Assembly (NCBI RefSeq): GCF_017464355.1
Contig: NZ_JAFUAG010000014.1
Span: forward strand, 37,098 to 101,097
From: Ruminococcus sp.
GTDB taxonomy: Bacteria; Bacillota; Clostridia; Oscillospirales; Ruminococcaceae
DNA: 64,000 nt
Direction: 5' to 3'
Positions within the stretch are counted from its first letter, which is position 1. Each line of letters starts with the position of its first letter. Shown one piece after another: positions 18,116 through 27,472 of this stretch. Under the pieces are notes generated by a model that ran no database searches, was not told the origin of the DNA, and saw nothing but the letters and a program-made list of their open reading frames with translations. The position numbers and the translations under genes are program-made.

Positions 18116-19912
18116 ATGAATAAGCGCAAAGGCTTTTTTAAGATCATGTCAATGGCTGCGGCACTGTGTGTGACTTTCACAGTGGCAGGCAGCACCATTG
18201 AAGCCACAAAGGCTGACGCATATTATGACGGCAGCGATTACAGCGGCTATGACTACGGCGGCTATGGCACCGATTACGGCTATGGCTATGACAGCGGCTA
18301 TGGCTACGACAGCGGTTATGGTTACGACAGCGGCTACGGCTATGACGGAGGCTATGGCTATGACAGCGGCTACGACGACGGAAGCTATGACTATAACTCA
18401 GGCTGGACAGACCCCAACGCGGGCTGGACAGACCCCAACGCAGGCTATGACAGCCAGACGGGCTGGACGGACCCAAATGCTGCGGCACAGACCGATGACA
18501 GCACGGCTGACAGCGAGAACGGTACTTCCGCCGATGATGTCTACGAGCCGCTGACCGTCACGGATATATCAGGCTATGCCGAAGCACTCAGGGATATCAT
18601 CGGCAAGCAGTCGGAGCTCAAGGTGGAGATATCCGATGCGGACACCGCTATCCGTGAGGAAGAAAAAATGCTCAAAAGCATAAAGAAGCGCACCGAAGAG
18701 CTGGATAACGAGCTTTATATACTCAACTGCTCCATGTCCATGCTGGAAGTAAGGGTGGGCAGCAACAAACGTGAGCTTGACAGGATAAACGAGCAGATAG
18801 AGGACGGCACCGAGCGCCTGAAAAAGCGCCTGAGAGCCATGTATCTCTCAGGCTCCGATTCCTATACCACCGTGCTGCTTGAGTCGGACAGCTTCTATGA
18901 TGTGCTTATGCGCATGGAGCTGATAAAGCGTGTGGCCGAGCATGATGACAATATCATAGATGAGCTTTACGGGCTGCAGGAAAAGGTCGAGGTAAAGCAG
19001 GCTGACCTTGATGCACAGCAGGCTGAGCTTGATAAGCAGTATGCCCTCTTTGATACAAAAAAGGCAAAGCTGGATGAGATATATAATTCCTCCGCCCAGG
19101 CTAGGACGCTGCTGGAGGAAAAGCAGAAAAAGCTGAAGGAGCAGGAGGCTCAGTTCAAGCTTGAAAAGATGAAGGCAGCCGAGGAACTCAGCGGTCTGCT
19201 GAAACAGCCCTCGGGTACCACCTCCTTCGATGAAGAGGTCGCAGCCACCATGGTGCTGGCCGATGAAAGGCTGGAGGAGCTGCATGAAGAGATACGCGAG
19301 CGTATCAAAAATGACGAAGAACTGGGCGAGGACGAGCCGACCTATACCTTTGCATGGCCCGTGCCCCTCTGCTATACGATAAACTCAGGCGTGGGCGCCC
19401 GCTGGGGCACCTACCACAAGGGCATAGATATCGGCGGCGAACACGGCTATCCTATCCATGCCAGCGAAACAGGTACGGTCGTAAAGATCAATACCTCCTG
19501 CGTGCATGACTACGGCAAGTATGAGAGCTGCGGCTGCGGCGATGGCTACGGAAACTACGTCATCATCGACCACGGCAATGATTTCATTACGCTGTACGGC
19601 CACATGACCCAGGTGCTGGTGGAGGTCGGCGACCAGGTAAAGCAGGGCGATGTCATCGGCCTTATGGGCTCAACAGGCTTCTCCACAGGCGACCACCTGC
19701 ATTTCGAGATACGCTATCAGGGCTATGTGCTCAACCCCACCTACTATGTTGACCTGACTATCAACACCGAGGAAGGCGACGAAGCATCGCGCTTCAGGGA
19801 CAGGGATGATAACGAGCCTGACAGGGAACTGACGGTTGTTGAACGTGAGCCTGAAAATGCCGACAGCACCGTGACCCTTGAAACGGAGAACGACAGCTCG
19901 GGCAGTTCATGA
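18116..19912 (+). CDS. Second coiled-coil M23 peptidoglycan hydrolase, with Gly/Tyr/Asp repeat region
   Basis: 598 residues; ATG 18116 has the better spacing from AAGGAG, with ATG 18113 an alternative. It is a paralogue of the preceding protein: shared motifs include LKKRLRAMYLSGSDSYTTVL, SFYDVLMRMELIKRVAEHDD and the same Cys-containing insert (CVHDYGKYESCGCGDGYG) in the M23 domain. Zinc motifs are YHKGIDIGG and HLHFEI. New here are an N-terminal run of GYGYDSGYGYDSG repeats (about residues 35-85), three WTDPNAG repeats, and a charged C-terminal tail. The repeats resemble self-associating or wall-spanning low-complexity segments. It probably shares the transcript of the first hydrolase, 52 bases upstream. 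Confidence 0.88.
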   Translation: MNKRKGFFKIMSMAAALCVTFTVAGSTIEATKADAYYDGSDYSGYDYGGYGTDYGYGYDSGYGYDSGYGYDSGYGYDGGYGYDSGYDDGSYDYNSGWTDPNAGWTDPNAGYDSQTGWTDPNAAAQTDDSTADSENGTSADDVYEPLTVTDISGYAEALRDIIGKQSELKVEISDADTAIREEEKMLKSIKKRTEELDNELYILNCSMSMLEVRVGSNKRELDRINEQIEDGTERLKKRLRAMYLSGSDSYTTVLLESDSFYDVLMRMELIKRVAEHDDNIIDELYGLQEKVEVKQADLDAQQAELDKQYALFDTKKAKLDEIYNSSAQARTLLEEKQKKLKEQEAQFKLEKMKAAEELSGLLKQPSGTTSFDEEVAATMVLADERLEELHEEIRERIKNDEELGEDEPTYTFAWPVPLCYTINSGVGARWGTYHKGIDIGGEHGYPIHASETGTVVKINTSCVHDYGKYESCGCGDGYGNYVIIDHGNDFITLYGHMTQVLVEVGDQVKQGDVIGLMGSTGFSTGDHLHFEIRYQGYVLNPTYYVDLTINTEEGDEASRFRDRDDNEPDRELTVVEREPENADSTVTLETENDSSGSS

Positions 19913-19925
19913 TCTTGATATATGA

Positions 19926-19950
19926 GGGAGCAGGCAGCTGCTCCCTTTTT
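19926..19950 (+). terminator. Terminator after the M23 pair
   Basis: GGGAGCAG (19926-19933), loop GCAG, CTGCTCCC (19938-19945), TTTTT. Confidence 0.92.
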
Positions 19951-19972
19951 GTTATGCGGGAAAAGCCAAGGG

Positions 19973-20001
19973 TTGACTTAGCCCTCGGAATATGTTATAA
20001 T
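19973..20001 (+). promoter_or_regulatory. Promoter of the ilv operon
   Basis: TTGACT at 19973-19978, 17 bases, TATAAT at 19996-20001. The leader of about 175 bases contains dispersed repeat copy 1. No T-box motif was found. Confidence 0.85.
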
Positions 20002-20055
20002 TATATAAATTTTTACCTGTGAGGAAAATGCTTTCTGCGGTAAAGAAAAATAGGA

Positions 20056-20153
20056 TCCCAGTTTGGTCGTGTATTGTTTCCCCCGCCGAAGGCGGGGGAA
20101 ACAATACTAAAAAAGCCATTCTGTATCATTAGCAATACACTTCAAAATTGGGA
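20056..20153. repeat. Dispersed inverted-end repeat, copy 1 (98 bp)
   Basis: Ends TCCCAGTTTGGTCGTGTATTG and the near-inverse CAATACACTTCAAAATTGGGA are 21 bases each and match at most positions (described as termini at 20056-20076 and 20133-20153). Inside is a long hairpin around CCCCCGCC-GAA-GGCGGGGG. Copies at 30117-30214, 55926-56003 and, more diverged, 55426-55520. Confidence 0.85.
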
Positions 20154-20182
20154 AAAAATAGAAAATAAGGAGGTAGTATCAT

Positions 20183-21820
20183 ATGAAAATGACAGTTAGT
20201 CAGGCTATGGTCGAATGCTTGAAGGCGGAGGGGATCAAGGTCGTCTACGGCTACCCGGGCGCAGCTATCTGCCCTTTTTACGATGCCCTGCTTGACGCTG
20301 AAAAGGACATTAAACACGTACTTGTAAGACATGAGGCGAACGGCGGCCACGCTGCCAGCGGCTATGCCCGTATCTCGGGAAAGCCTGCGGTGTGCATAGC
20401 CACCTCGGGCCCCGGGGCGGTAAATCTCATAACCGCTATCGCTACGGCCTACGCCGATTCTATACCGATAGTCTGCATAACGGGTCAGGTCAATACCGAC
20501 CAGATCGGTTCAGATGTTTTTCAGGAGGCTGACGTAACAGGGGCGGCTGAGCCCTTTGTGAAGCACAGCTACCTGCTCAAGGACCCCGCTGATGTGGGCA
20601 GGGTCTTCAAGGAAGCTTTCTATATAGCAGGCAGCGGCAGACCCGGCCCTGTGCTGATAGATGTGCCTATGGACGTCCAGAAGATGACAGTGGATCTCAA
20701 ATATCCCAAGACCTGCGAGATACGCAGCTATAAGCCCACAGGCAAGGGCAATGCTTTGCAGGTAAAGCGTGTTACCGAGGCTCTGCGTTCGGCGGAAAAG
20801 CCCCTTATCTGCATAGGCGGCGGTGTGTTCGCCTCAAATGCCCAGGCAGAGGTAGTAGCGCTTTCCGAAAAGCTGAATATCCCCGTTATCACCACCATGA
20901 TGGGCATTTCCGTCTTCTCTGATGACAACCCCCTGTTCGTGGGCATGATAGGCACCCACGGCACACCCATAGCCAACTATGCGGTCAATGCCTGCGATAC
21001 CCTGTTCCTCGTAGGTGCAAGGGTGGGGGACAGAGCTGTCAAAACTCCTCTGGCACTGGAAAAGACTACCAAGATACTCCATATAGATATCGACCCCGCC
21101 GAGATAGGCAAAAATATCGGCGCCGACCTGCCCCTGGTAGGTGACGCAAAGCTGGTGCTGCAGCAGATGCTGGCTTATATCGAAAAGCACCCCGAGGGTA
21201 CTGCCGACCACGCTGAATGGCTCTCGCAGATAGCTGAGAACCGCAAGCCCGTCAAGTTTGCAAAGGTGCCCAGAGGTACCGTGAACCCCAAGGAGTTTTT
21301 GCAGAAGCTGGCCGAGCGTATGCCCGCTGATGTAAATATCTGCGCCGATGTTGGCCAGAACCAGATCTGGACCAGCAGATACTATTTCAAGCGCGGGGGA
21401 CGTTTCCTGACCTCAGGCGGCATGGGTACCATGGGCTATTCGCTGCCCTGTGCTATAGGCGCCCGCATGGCCGATGAAACCAGACCCACTATCGCCATAT
21501 GCGGCGATGGCGGCTTCCAGATGAATATGATGGAGCTGGCCACCGCTGTGCAGTATGGGGTGGATATAAAGGTCATCGTGTTCACCAACACCCGCCTGGG
21601 CATGGTCCGTGAACTTCAGACCAAGGGCTACAACGACAGACAGATAGCTGTCTTCCTGGACGGCTCCCCTGATTTCGTAAAGCTGGCCGCCGCCTACGGT
21701 ATACCCGCCGTCCGCGTCAAGGACAGAAAGTCCGCTGATAAGGCCATTGAAATGCTGGCAGAGGAAAAGGGTATGCTGCTGTGCGAGGTAGTAGTCGATA
21801 AGGATTTCCCGACACTGTAA
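20183..21820 (+). CDS. ilvB: Acetolactate synthase, large (catalytic) subunit
   Basis: 545 residues, AAGGAGG upstream of the ATG. This ThDP enzyme condenses two pyruvates to acetolactate, or pyruvate with 2-oxobutyrate, the first common step to valine, leucine and isoleucine. Visible are YGYPGAAICPFYDAL with the start of the ThDP-activating region, RHEANGGHAASGYAR (the glutamate is needed for cofactor activation), and the ThDP motif ICGDGGFQMNMMELATAVQY with Mg ligands. The regulatory subunit ilvN and the reductoisomerase ilvC follow on the same strand, with one unknown gene inserted between. Confidence 0.95.
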   Translation: MKMTVSQAMVECLKAEGIKVVYGYPGAAICPFYDALLDAEKDIKHVLVRHEANGGHAASGYARISGKPAVCIATSGPGAVNLITAIATAYADSIPIVCITGQVNTDQIGSDVFQEADVTGAAEPFVKHSYLLKDPADVGRVFKEAFYIAGSGRPGPVLIDVPMDVQKMTVDLKYPKTCEIRSYKPTGKGNALQVKRVTEALRSAEKPLICIGGGVFASNAQAEVVALSEKLNIPVITTMMGISVFSDDNPLFVGMIGTHGTPIANYAVNACDTLFLVGARVGDRAVKTPLALEKTTKILHIDIDPAEIGKNIGADLPLVGDAKLVLQQMLAYIEKHPEGTADHAEWLSQIAENRKPVKFAKVPRGTVNPKEFLQKLAERMPADVNICADVGQNQIWTSRYYFKRGGRFLTSGGMGTMGYSLPCAIGARMADETRPTIAICGDGGFQMNMMELATAVQYGVDIKVIVFTNTRLGMVRELQTKGYNDRQIAVFLDGSPDFVKLAAAYGIPAVRVKDRKSADKAIEMLAEEKGMLLCEVVVDKDFPTL

Positions 21821-21830
21821 GAGGTGGGCT

Positions 21831-22388
21831 ATGCTGCATTATAAAATAATGAGCTATGAGAGCGACTACGACTGGGGACAGCTGGTGGATATGACCTCCC
21901 TGAGAGATAAGAATTCTATCGAGAGGGAGTTTGTGAAAAGACTTAACGATAACCTGAACGATGAACCCTTTGCCGATGAGCTGTCAGATAAGCTTATGGC
22001 AGAGCTGGATAATTCCCGCAGAACAGGGGAGTATGCGGTGATAACGCCAAGGGGCAAGGGCTGTATAACCTGCCTGGGTACAGGCATAAAGTTCGGGCTT
22101 ATGGTGATAGACCTGGCCGCACGGGGCAAAAGCGCCATAACCAAGCCCTATGCCGCAGGCATGGATGTGCTTGAATGGCTCTCCCGCCACGGGGAGCATA
22201 CCCTGGTGCTTACGGATAACGAGTGCGACCGTTCTGTAAAAGAGGTGCTGACACTGGTGAATAACGGCGCGGCTGACCTGGAGTATATGGGGCAGACTTA
22301 CTCTGCCTACAGCCTGAGAGAATGCATGGCCGCCCTGGCGCCCCTTATCGCAAAGAATGAGGGCTCGGTGGAGGACGATACCTTCTGA
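21831..22388 (+). CDS. Unknown protein between ilvB and ilvN
   Basis: 185 residues starting 10 bases after ilvB, with GAGGTGG as ribosome binding site inside the ilvB end. I do not recognise the family. It is soluble and acidic with no signal peptide, and has a hydrophobic centre (GKGCITCLGTGIKFGLMVIDLAARG written here in part: CLGTGIKFGLMVIDLAARG). The placement implies co-expression with branched-chain amino acid synthesis. Possible roles are regulation of the pathway or an unrelated passenger. Confidence 0.7.
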   Translation: MLHYKIMSYESDYDWGQLVDMTSLRDKNSIEREFVKRLNDNLNDEPFADELSDKLMAELDNSRRTGEYAVITPRGKGCITCLGTGIKFGLMVIDLAARGKSAITKPYAAGMDVLEWLSRHGEHTLVLTDNECDRSVKEVLTLVNNGAADLEYMGQTYSAYSLRECMAALAPLIAKNEGSVEDDTF

Positions 22389-22524
22389 AAAGGCTGTTTG
22401 CTGTAATAATTATGATACAGCTGCGTTGTTAATTTTATCGTGTTAAAAAGTTAAAGAAATATCCATAATATAATAGTATAATGAATGAGTGTGGAATTTA
22501 TTTCCGAAAAACGGAGGTTTTAAT

Positions 22525-24104
<1,580 letters not shown>

Positions 24105-24137
24105 GCTTGCTGCTTCTGCAAAGTATAGATCTTACAA

Positions 24138-24169
24138 GACCCGAAGGCCTCACGCTTTCGGGTCTTTTT
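24138..24169 (+). terminator. Terminator of the ilv operon
   Basis: GACCCGAA (24138-24145) pairs with TTCGGGTC (24157-24164), then TTTTT. Confidence 0.92.
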
Positions 24170-24259
24170 GCAGACTTTTCCCGCCTTACTTCAAATGTAC
24201 AAAAATTATGAACAAAAGCGTACACTATGCACAAATTTCGCTGCGATTTATCCCGATGA

Positions 24260-24288
24260 TTGACAAGCATGACAAAACGTGTTATACT
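24260..24288 (+). promoter_or_regulatory. Promoter of the PP2C phosphatase gene
   Basis: TTGACA at 24260-24265, 17 bases, TATACT at 24283-24288. It lies inside the longest open frame and so argues for the downstream start at 24334/24340. Confidence 0.8.
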
Positions 24289-24333
24289 TTTAATGTGGGC
24301 GCTTGCGCGCGTAATGTGGAAAAATTTGGGGCA

Positions 24334-25395
24334 ATGTCTATGAGATATTATATTTACGGATATACCGACACAGGCGGAAGAGATAATAATGAAGACGCTG
24401 TGCTGGTCAATAAAGAGGTCATAAATGAAGGCTTCTGTGAGGCGGTCGTTGACGCACCGTTCATCACAGCGGTCTGCGACGGCGTGGGCGGAGAAAAGGC
24501 AGGGGAGCTGGCCTCCCGTATGTGCCTGCAGCTGCTCTCTCTGGTGAACTATACGGCCTCCTGCGACCTGAAACAGGCGCTTCTGGAAATACATGAGAAG
24601 ATAAGGAAGAAAAGCTCCCGCGACCGTGCCGCCAGGGATATGCAGACCACCGTCTGCGCACTGGCAGTGGACGAGCAGGGCAGGGGCCTCTGCGTAAATG
24701 TGGGGGACAGCAGGCTCTACCGCTTCGTCAACGGCACCATAAGGCAGATATCTTCCGACCAGAGCTACGGGCAGTATATGTATAATAAAGGCGAGATAGA
24801 CTCTGCTCAGGAGCTGGAGCCAAAGTACCGCAGCGCCATAATCTCCGCCATAGGCAGCCCCCACAGTGAGCCTGACGTGGCTCAGACGCCCCTGGTGAGC
24901 GAGTTCGGGGCTGAACCCGATGATATGATAATTATCACTACAGACGGCGTTTCCGACTTTATCAGCGATAACGAGTTCGAGGTGGGGCTGTCCATGGACC
25001 TGCCTATCTCCGAAAAACTGGTGGCGCTGGCCAAGCTGGCGCTCATGAACGGCAGCAAGGATAATGTTTCCATAATCGGTATCAAGCCCTTCCTGGATTT
25101 TGAAGAGCTGGCTGCCCTTACTCGGCATGACGCTGTCAGCGAGACCGTTAACGTCATGGAAATGCTGGGCGAGCATGAAGAACCCGCCGAGGAAAAGGAC
25201 GAACTCAGCGATATACTCACCATCGACCTGGGAGATATCATCGGCAAAAACAAGCCCGCACCTCCCCCCGAGGAACACCATGAGATAGCCACCCGCGAGG
25301 ATATCGAGCTTGAAGCCCATGACCTCTTCATGCAGGCGCAGGCCTCACTTTCGAGATTGTCAAGCCTTTTCCCCAACAAGAAAAAGTCCGATTAA
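24334..25395 (+). CDS. PP2C-family serine/threonine protein phosphatase
   Basis: 353 residues from ATG 24334 (24340 is equally possible; GGGGC precedes both). The frame is open back to 24208, but the promoter lies inside that extension. PP2C motifs with metal-binding Asp residues are TDTGGRDNNEDA, VCDGVGGEKAGE, NVGDSRLYRF, ITTDGVSDFIS and DNVSII. The catalytic domain takes about 245 residues; a C-terminal acidic tail of about 100 residues (ETVNVMEMLGEHEEP onward) is not part of it. No partner PASTA kinase is adjacent. It probably reverses Ser/Thr phosphorylation in the cytoplasm. Confidence 0.9.
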   Translation: MSMRYYIYGYTDTGGRDNNEDAVLVNKEVINEGFCEAVVDAPFITAVCDGVGGEKAGELASRMCLQLLSLVNYTASCDLKQALLEIHEKIRKKSSRDRAARDMQTTVCALAVDEQGRGLCVNVGDSRLYRFVNGTIRQISSDQSYGQYMYNKGEIDSAQELEPKYRSAIISAIGSPHSEPDVAQTPLVSEFGAEPDDMIIITTDGVSDFISDNEFEVGLSMDLPISEKLVALAKLALMNGSKDNVSIIGIKPFLDFEELAALTRHDAVSETVNVMEMLGEHEEPAEEKDELSDILTIDLGDIIGKNKPAPPPEEHHEIATREDIELEAHDLFMQAQASLSRLSSLFPNKKKSD

Positions 25396-25523
25396 TTAGG
25401 CAAAACATTTAAATAAATGCGGCAATACGGGGTTTTTCTTAGAATTATTAGGTAATAATGATAAATTTTTTCCTGCCGAAATTGTTAGTTTACGGTAAAA
25501 CGATGAATAATGACCCCGATGTC

Positions 25524-25552
25524 TTGACAAATCCATTTATATGTTGTAAAAT
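25524..25552 (+). promoter_or_regulatory. Promoter of a dockerin protein gene
   Basis: TTGACA at 25524-25529, 17 bases, TAAAAT at 25547-25552. Confidence 0.8.
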
Positions 25553-25617
25553 GGTTATTGAAATAGACAAGGTAGGTCTATTTGAGACTTTTACGAAACG
25601 AATTGGAGGAATTTGAG

Positions 25618-26388
25618 ATGAAGAATTCAAAGATCGTTGCAGCTATGACTGCTGCAGCAATGGTAGTTTCTATGTCAGCTATGGTTGCTTCCGCAGCTGA
25701 GGTTGACGACATTTTTGATGAAGTTGGCGTTAACGACTACAACGCATATGAGTGGGATATCACTGACCTGGAAGCTTTCTTCGAGGATGAGGACGCTGTA
25801 GTTGTTATTACTTACACTGATGAGCACGACGGCTGGGGTGATCTCGCTTTCGGTTTCAGCGTTGACGGCACCTGGAAGTCTGCTACTTTCTCAAACGATG
25901 CCGGCGAGGATGCTGAGTTCGAGGTAAGCGTTGCTGATGTTATCGCAGCTGTTGAGATCGAGGATGCTTCTACTGCTTCTTTCGGTAAGGTAGAGGGCTA
26001 CAATGGCTGCACTATCTCTAAGATCGTTCTGAAGACAGCTGACGCTGAGCCTTCTGATGACGACGAGCCTGCTGATGACGATGTAGCTACTGACGACGAG
26101 ACCACTGCTGATGATGACGTTACTACAGGTGAAGAGACCACCACAGGTGATGACGACACTACTGGTGACGAGACCACTACTGAGGAAGAGTACACCACTG
26201 GTGATATCAACGGCGACGGCAACGTTGACGTAACTGACCTGATGGCAATTGCTGCTCACGTTAAGACTATCAGACCTCTGACTAAGGCTGGCGAGAAGGC
26301 TGCTGACGTTAACGGAGACGGCAATGTTGACGTAACTGACCTGATGGCAGTTGCTGCTCACGTTAAGGCTATCAGACCTCTGTACTAA
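25618..26388 (+). CDS. Secreted protein with unknown N-terminal domain and C-terminal dockerin
   Basis: 256 residues from ATG 25618 (GGAGGA 7 bases upstream). Signal peptide about residues 1-26 ending ASA. A domain of about 110 residues (DIFDEVGVNDYNAYEW onward; probably a beta-sandwich, with many aromatic and acidic residues as in carbohydrate-binding modules) is followed by a Thr/Asp/Glu linker built from repeats such as TTGEETTTGDDDTTGDE and a two-repeat dockerin (DINGDGNVDVTDLMAIAAHV and DVNGDGNVDVTDLMAVAAHV). The two dockerin repeats are nearly identical. The gene has highly biased codons, suggesting strong expression. Carbohydrate binding is only a guess. Confidence 0.85.
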   Translation: MKNSKIVAAMTAAAMVVSMSAMVASAAEVDDIFDEVGVNDYNAYEWDITDLEAFFEDEDAVVVITYTDEHDGWGDLAFGFSVDGTWKSATFSNDAGEDAEFEVSVADVIAAVEIEDASTASFGKVEGYNGCTISKIVLKTADAEPSDDDEPADDDVATDDETTADDDVTTGEETTTGDDDTTGDETTTEEEYTTGDINGDGNVDVTDLMAIAAHVKTIRPLTKAGEKAADVNGDGNVDVTDLMAVAAHVKAIRPLY

Positions 26389-26426
26389 TTTCTTGACGAA
26401 ATATATACAGTTCAAGCTGTAACGAT

Positions 26427-26458
26427 AAAAGCGGACGTTTCAAAGCGTCCGCTTTTTT
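26427..26458 (+). terminator. Terminator after the dockerin gene
   Basis: AAAAGCGGACG (26427-26437) pairs with CGTCCGCTTTT (26446-26456), followed by more T. Confidence 0.92.
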
Positions 26459-26465
26459 ATGCATG

Positions 26466-26497
26466 AAAAACCTCCGCAGCCCGGCTGGCCGCGGAGG
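26466..26497 (-). terminator. Terminator of the paired dockerin genes
   Basis: CCTCCGC (26471-26477) pairs with GCGGAGG (26491-26497); five A before it on + give the T run for minus-strand transcripts. Confidence 0.85.
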
Positions 26498-26502
26498 TGC
26501 TT

Positions 26503-27447
26503 TTATTTCTCTGTCGGTTTGAATTCGATGTCTCTCGGTATGTAGTTGGCAACAACGTTCCCGCTGCGGTTCTTTATAAATAAGACCGTGCCTGTCCCAT
26601 AGGGTATGCAGTTTTCGCCCTCATTCTCAAGGACCTCCTGTACGCTCATATAATAGTAATCGTTCCAGCACCTGCCGTACAGCTCCCCGGGGGCGGCCAC
26701 AAAGGCCTTGTCTGTCATCGAGAAACCTACCACATCAGCATATATCTTCCCGTCGATCTCACGGGCGTAGTCCACCAGCACCAGCTTGTCGCCGTCAGGC
26801 TCGCGGTACTTTTCTGAGAGATCGATCTTTGTCTTCAACAGGTAGAAATATCCTGTGCTTTCATCAACAAATGAACCTTTCAGCTGCCCGCTGTAGTCTG
26901 AGGAGAACCATTCGTTTATCTCCCGTGCAGTGTACCGTACCCCGAGATAAAAGCTCAGCCTGTCGTTCACGTTCTCCAGAGAATAAGCACGGTAGCCCTC
27001 CTTGTAGATACCGTCATCATTAACATCGAACATAGTTTTGGTCCCTGCCACCAGTAGCATCTCATCGGTCATGTCACGGTCAAAGGAATACAGCGTGCCC
27101 TCAAACTCATGCAGCCCGTAAGGGCTCGTCAGATATTCCGAAAGCTGCTCGTTTTCAGTCAGGCCTAAAGTGCAGGTGTTGTCCTCCAGGTTTTTCAGCC
27201 CCTTGACATGGGCGGCAGCCGCCATAAGGTCAGTTACCGTAATGTTGAAGTCTCCGTTTACATCGCCGATGGAAAAGGCTGTCCCCTCCAGGGGTCTTAT
27301 GCCCTTTACGTGAGCCGCTATCAGCGTCAGGTCAGTCACGTTGATATCATCGTCACGGTTCACATCACCGTTCAGCGCCGAGGCGCTTATGCACGCCATG
27401 CCCGCACTCAGGCAGAGGGCGGCAAACATCGCTGTTAATTTTTTCAT
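26503..27447 (-). CDS. Secreted protein with N-terminal dockerin, paralogue of the next gene
   Basis: 314 residues from ATG 27447 (AGGAGA about 7 bases upstream; the long extension to 27636 overlaps the neighbouring gene). Signal peptide, then directly a dockerin (DVNRDDDINVTDLTLIAAHV and DVNGDFNITVTDLMAAAAHV, about residues 27-85), an unusual N-terminal placement. The rest, about 220 residues, is a domain I do not recognise (for example SFYLGVRYTAREINEW; KLVLVDYAREIDGKIYADVV) that is shared with the gene upstream. No catalytic motif is visible. It lies 25 bases after its paralogue and uses the same promoter. Confidence 0.85.
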   Translation of the reverse strand: MKKLTAMFAALCLSAGMACISASALNGDVNRDDDINVTDLTLIAAHVKGIRPLEGTAFSIGDVNGDFNITVTDLMAAAAHVKGLKNLEDNTCTLGLTENEQLSEYLTSPYGLHEFEGTLYSFDRDMTDEMLLVAGTKTMFDVNDDGIYKEGYRAYSLENVNDRLSFYLGVRYTAREINEWFSSDYSGQLKGSFVDESTGYFYLLKTKIDLSEKYREPDGDKLVLVDYAREIDGKIYADVVGFSMTDKAFVAAPGELYGRCWNDYYYMSVQEVLENEGENCIPYGTGTVLFIKNRSGNVVANYIPRDIEFKPTEK

Positions 27448-27472
27448 TCTGTTGTCTCCTTTTATATGTCTG

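Noticed and set aside
18270-18480. Short direct repeats resembling a CRISPR or VNTR array
   Set aside because: The repeats keep one reading frame (GYGYDSG, WTDPNAG) within an intact gene and there are no unique spacers.
20002-20182. T-box or attenuator in the ilv leader
   Set aside because: No T-box bulge, specifier stem or run of branched-chain codons was found; the structure is the dispersed repeat.
24208-24333. Longer N terminus for the PP2C phosphatase
   Set aside because: A TTGACA-17-TATACT promoter lies inside this stretch and the family starts at the later Met.
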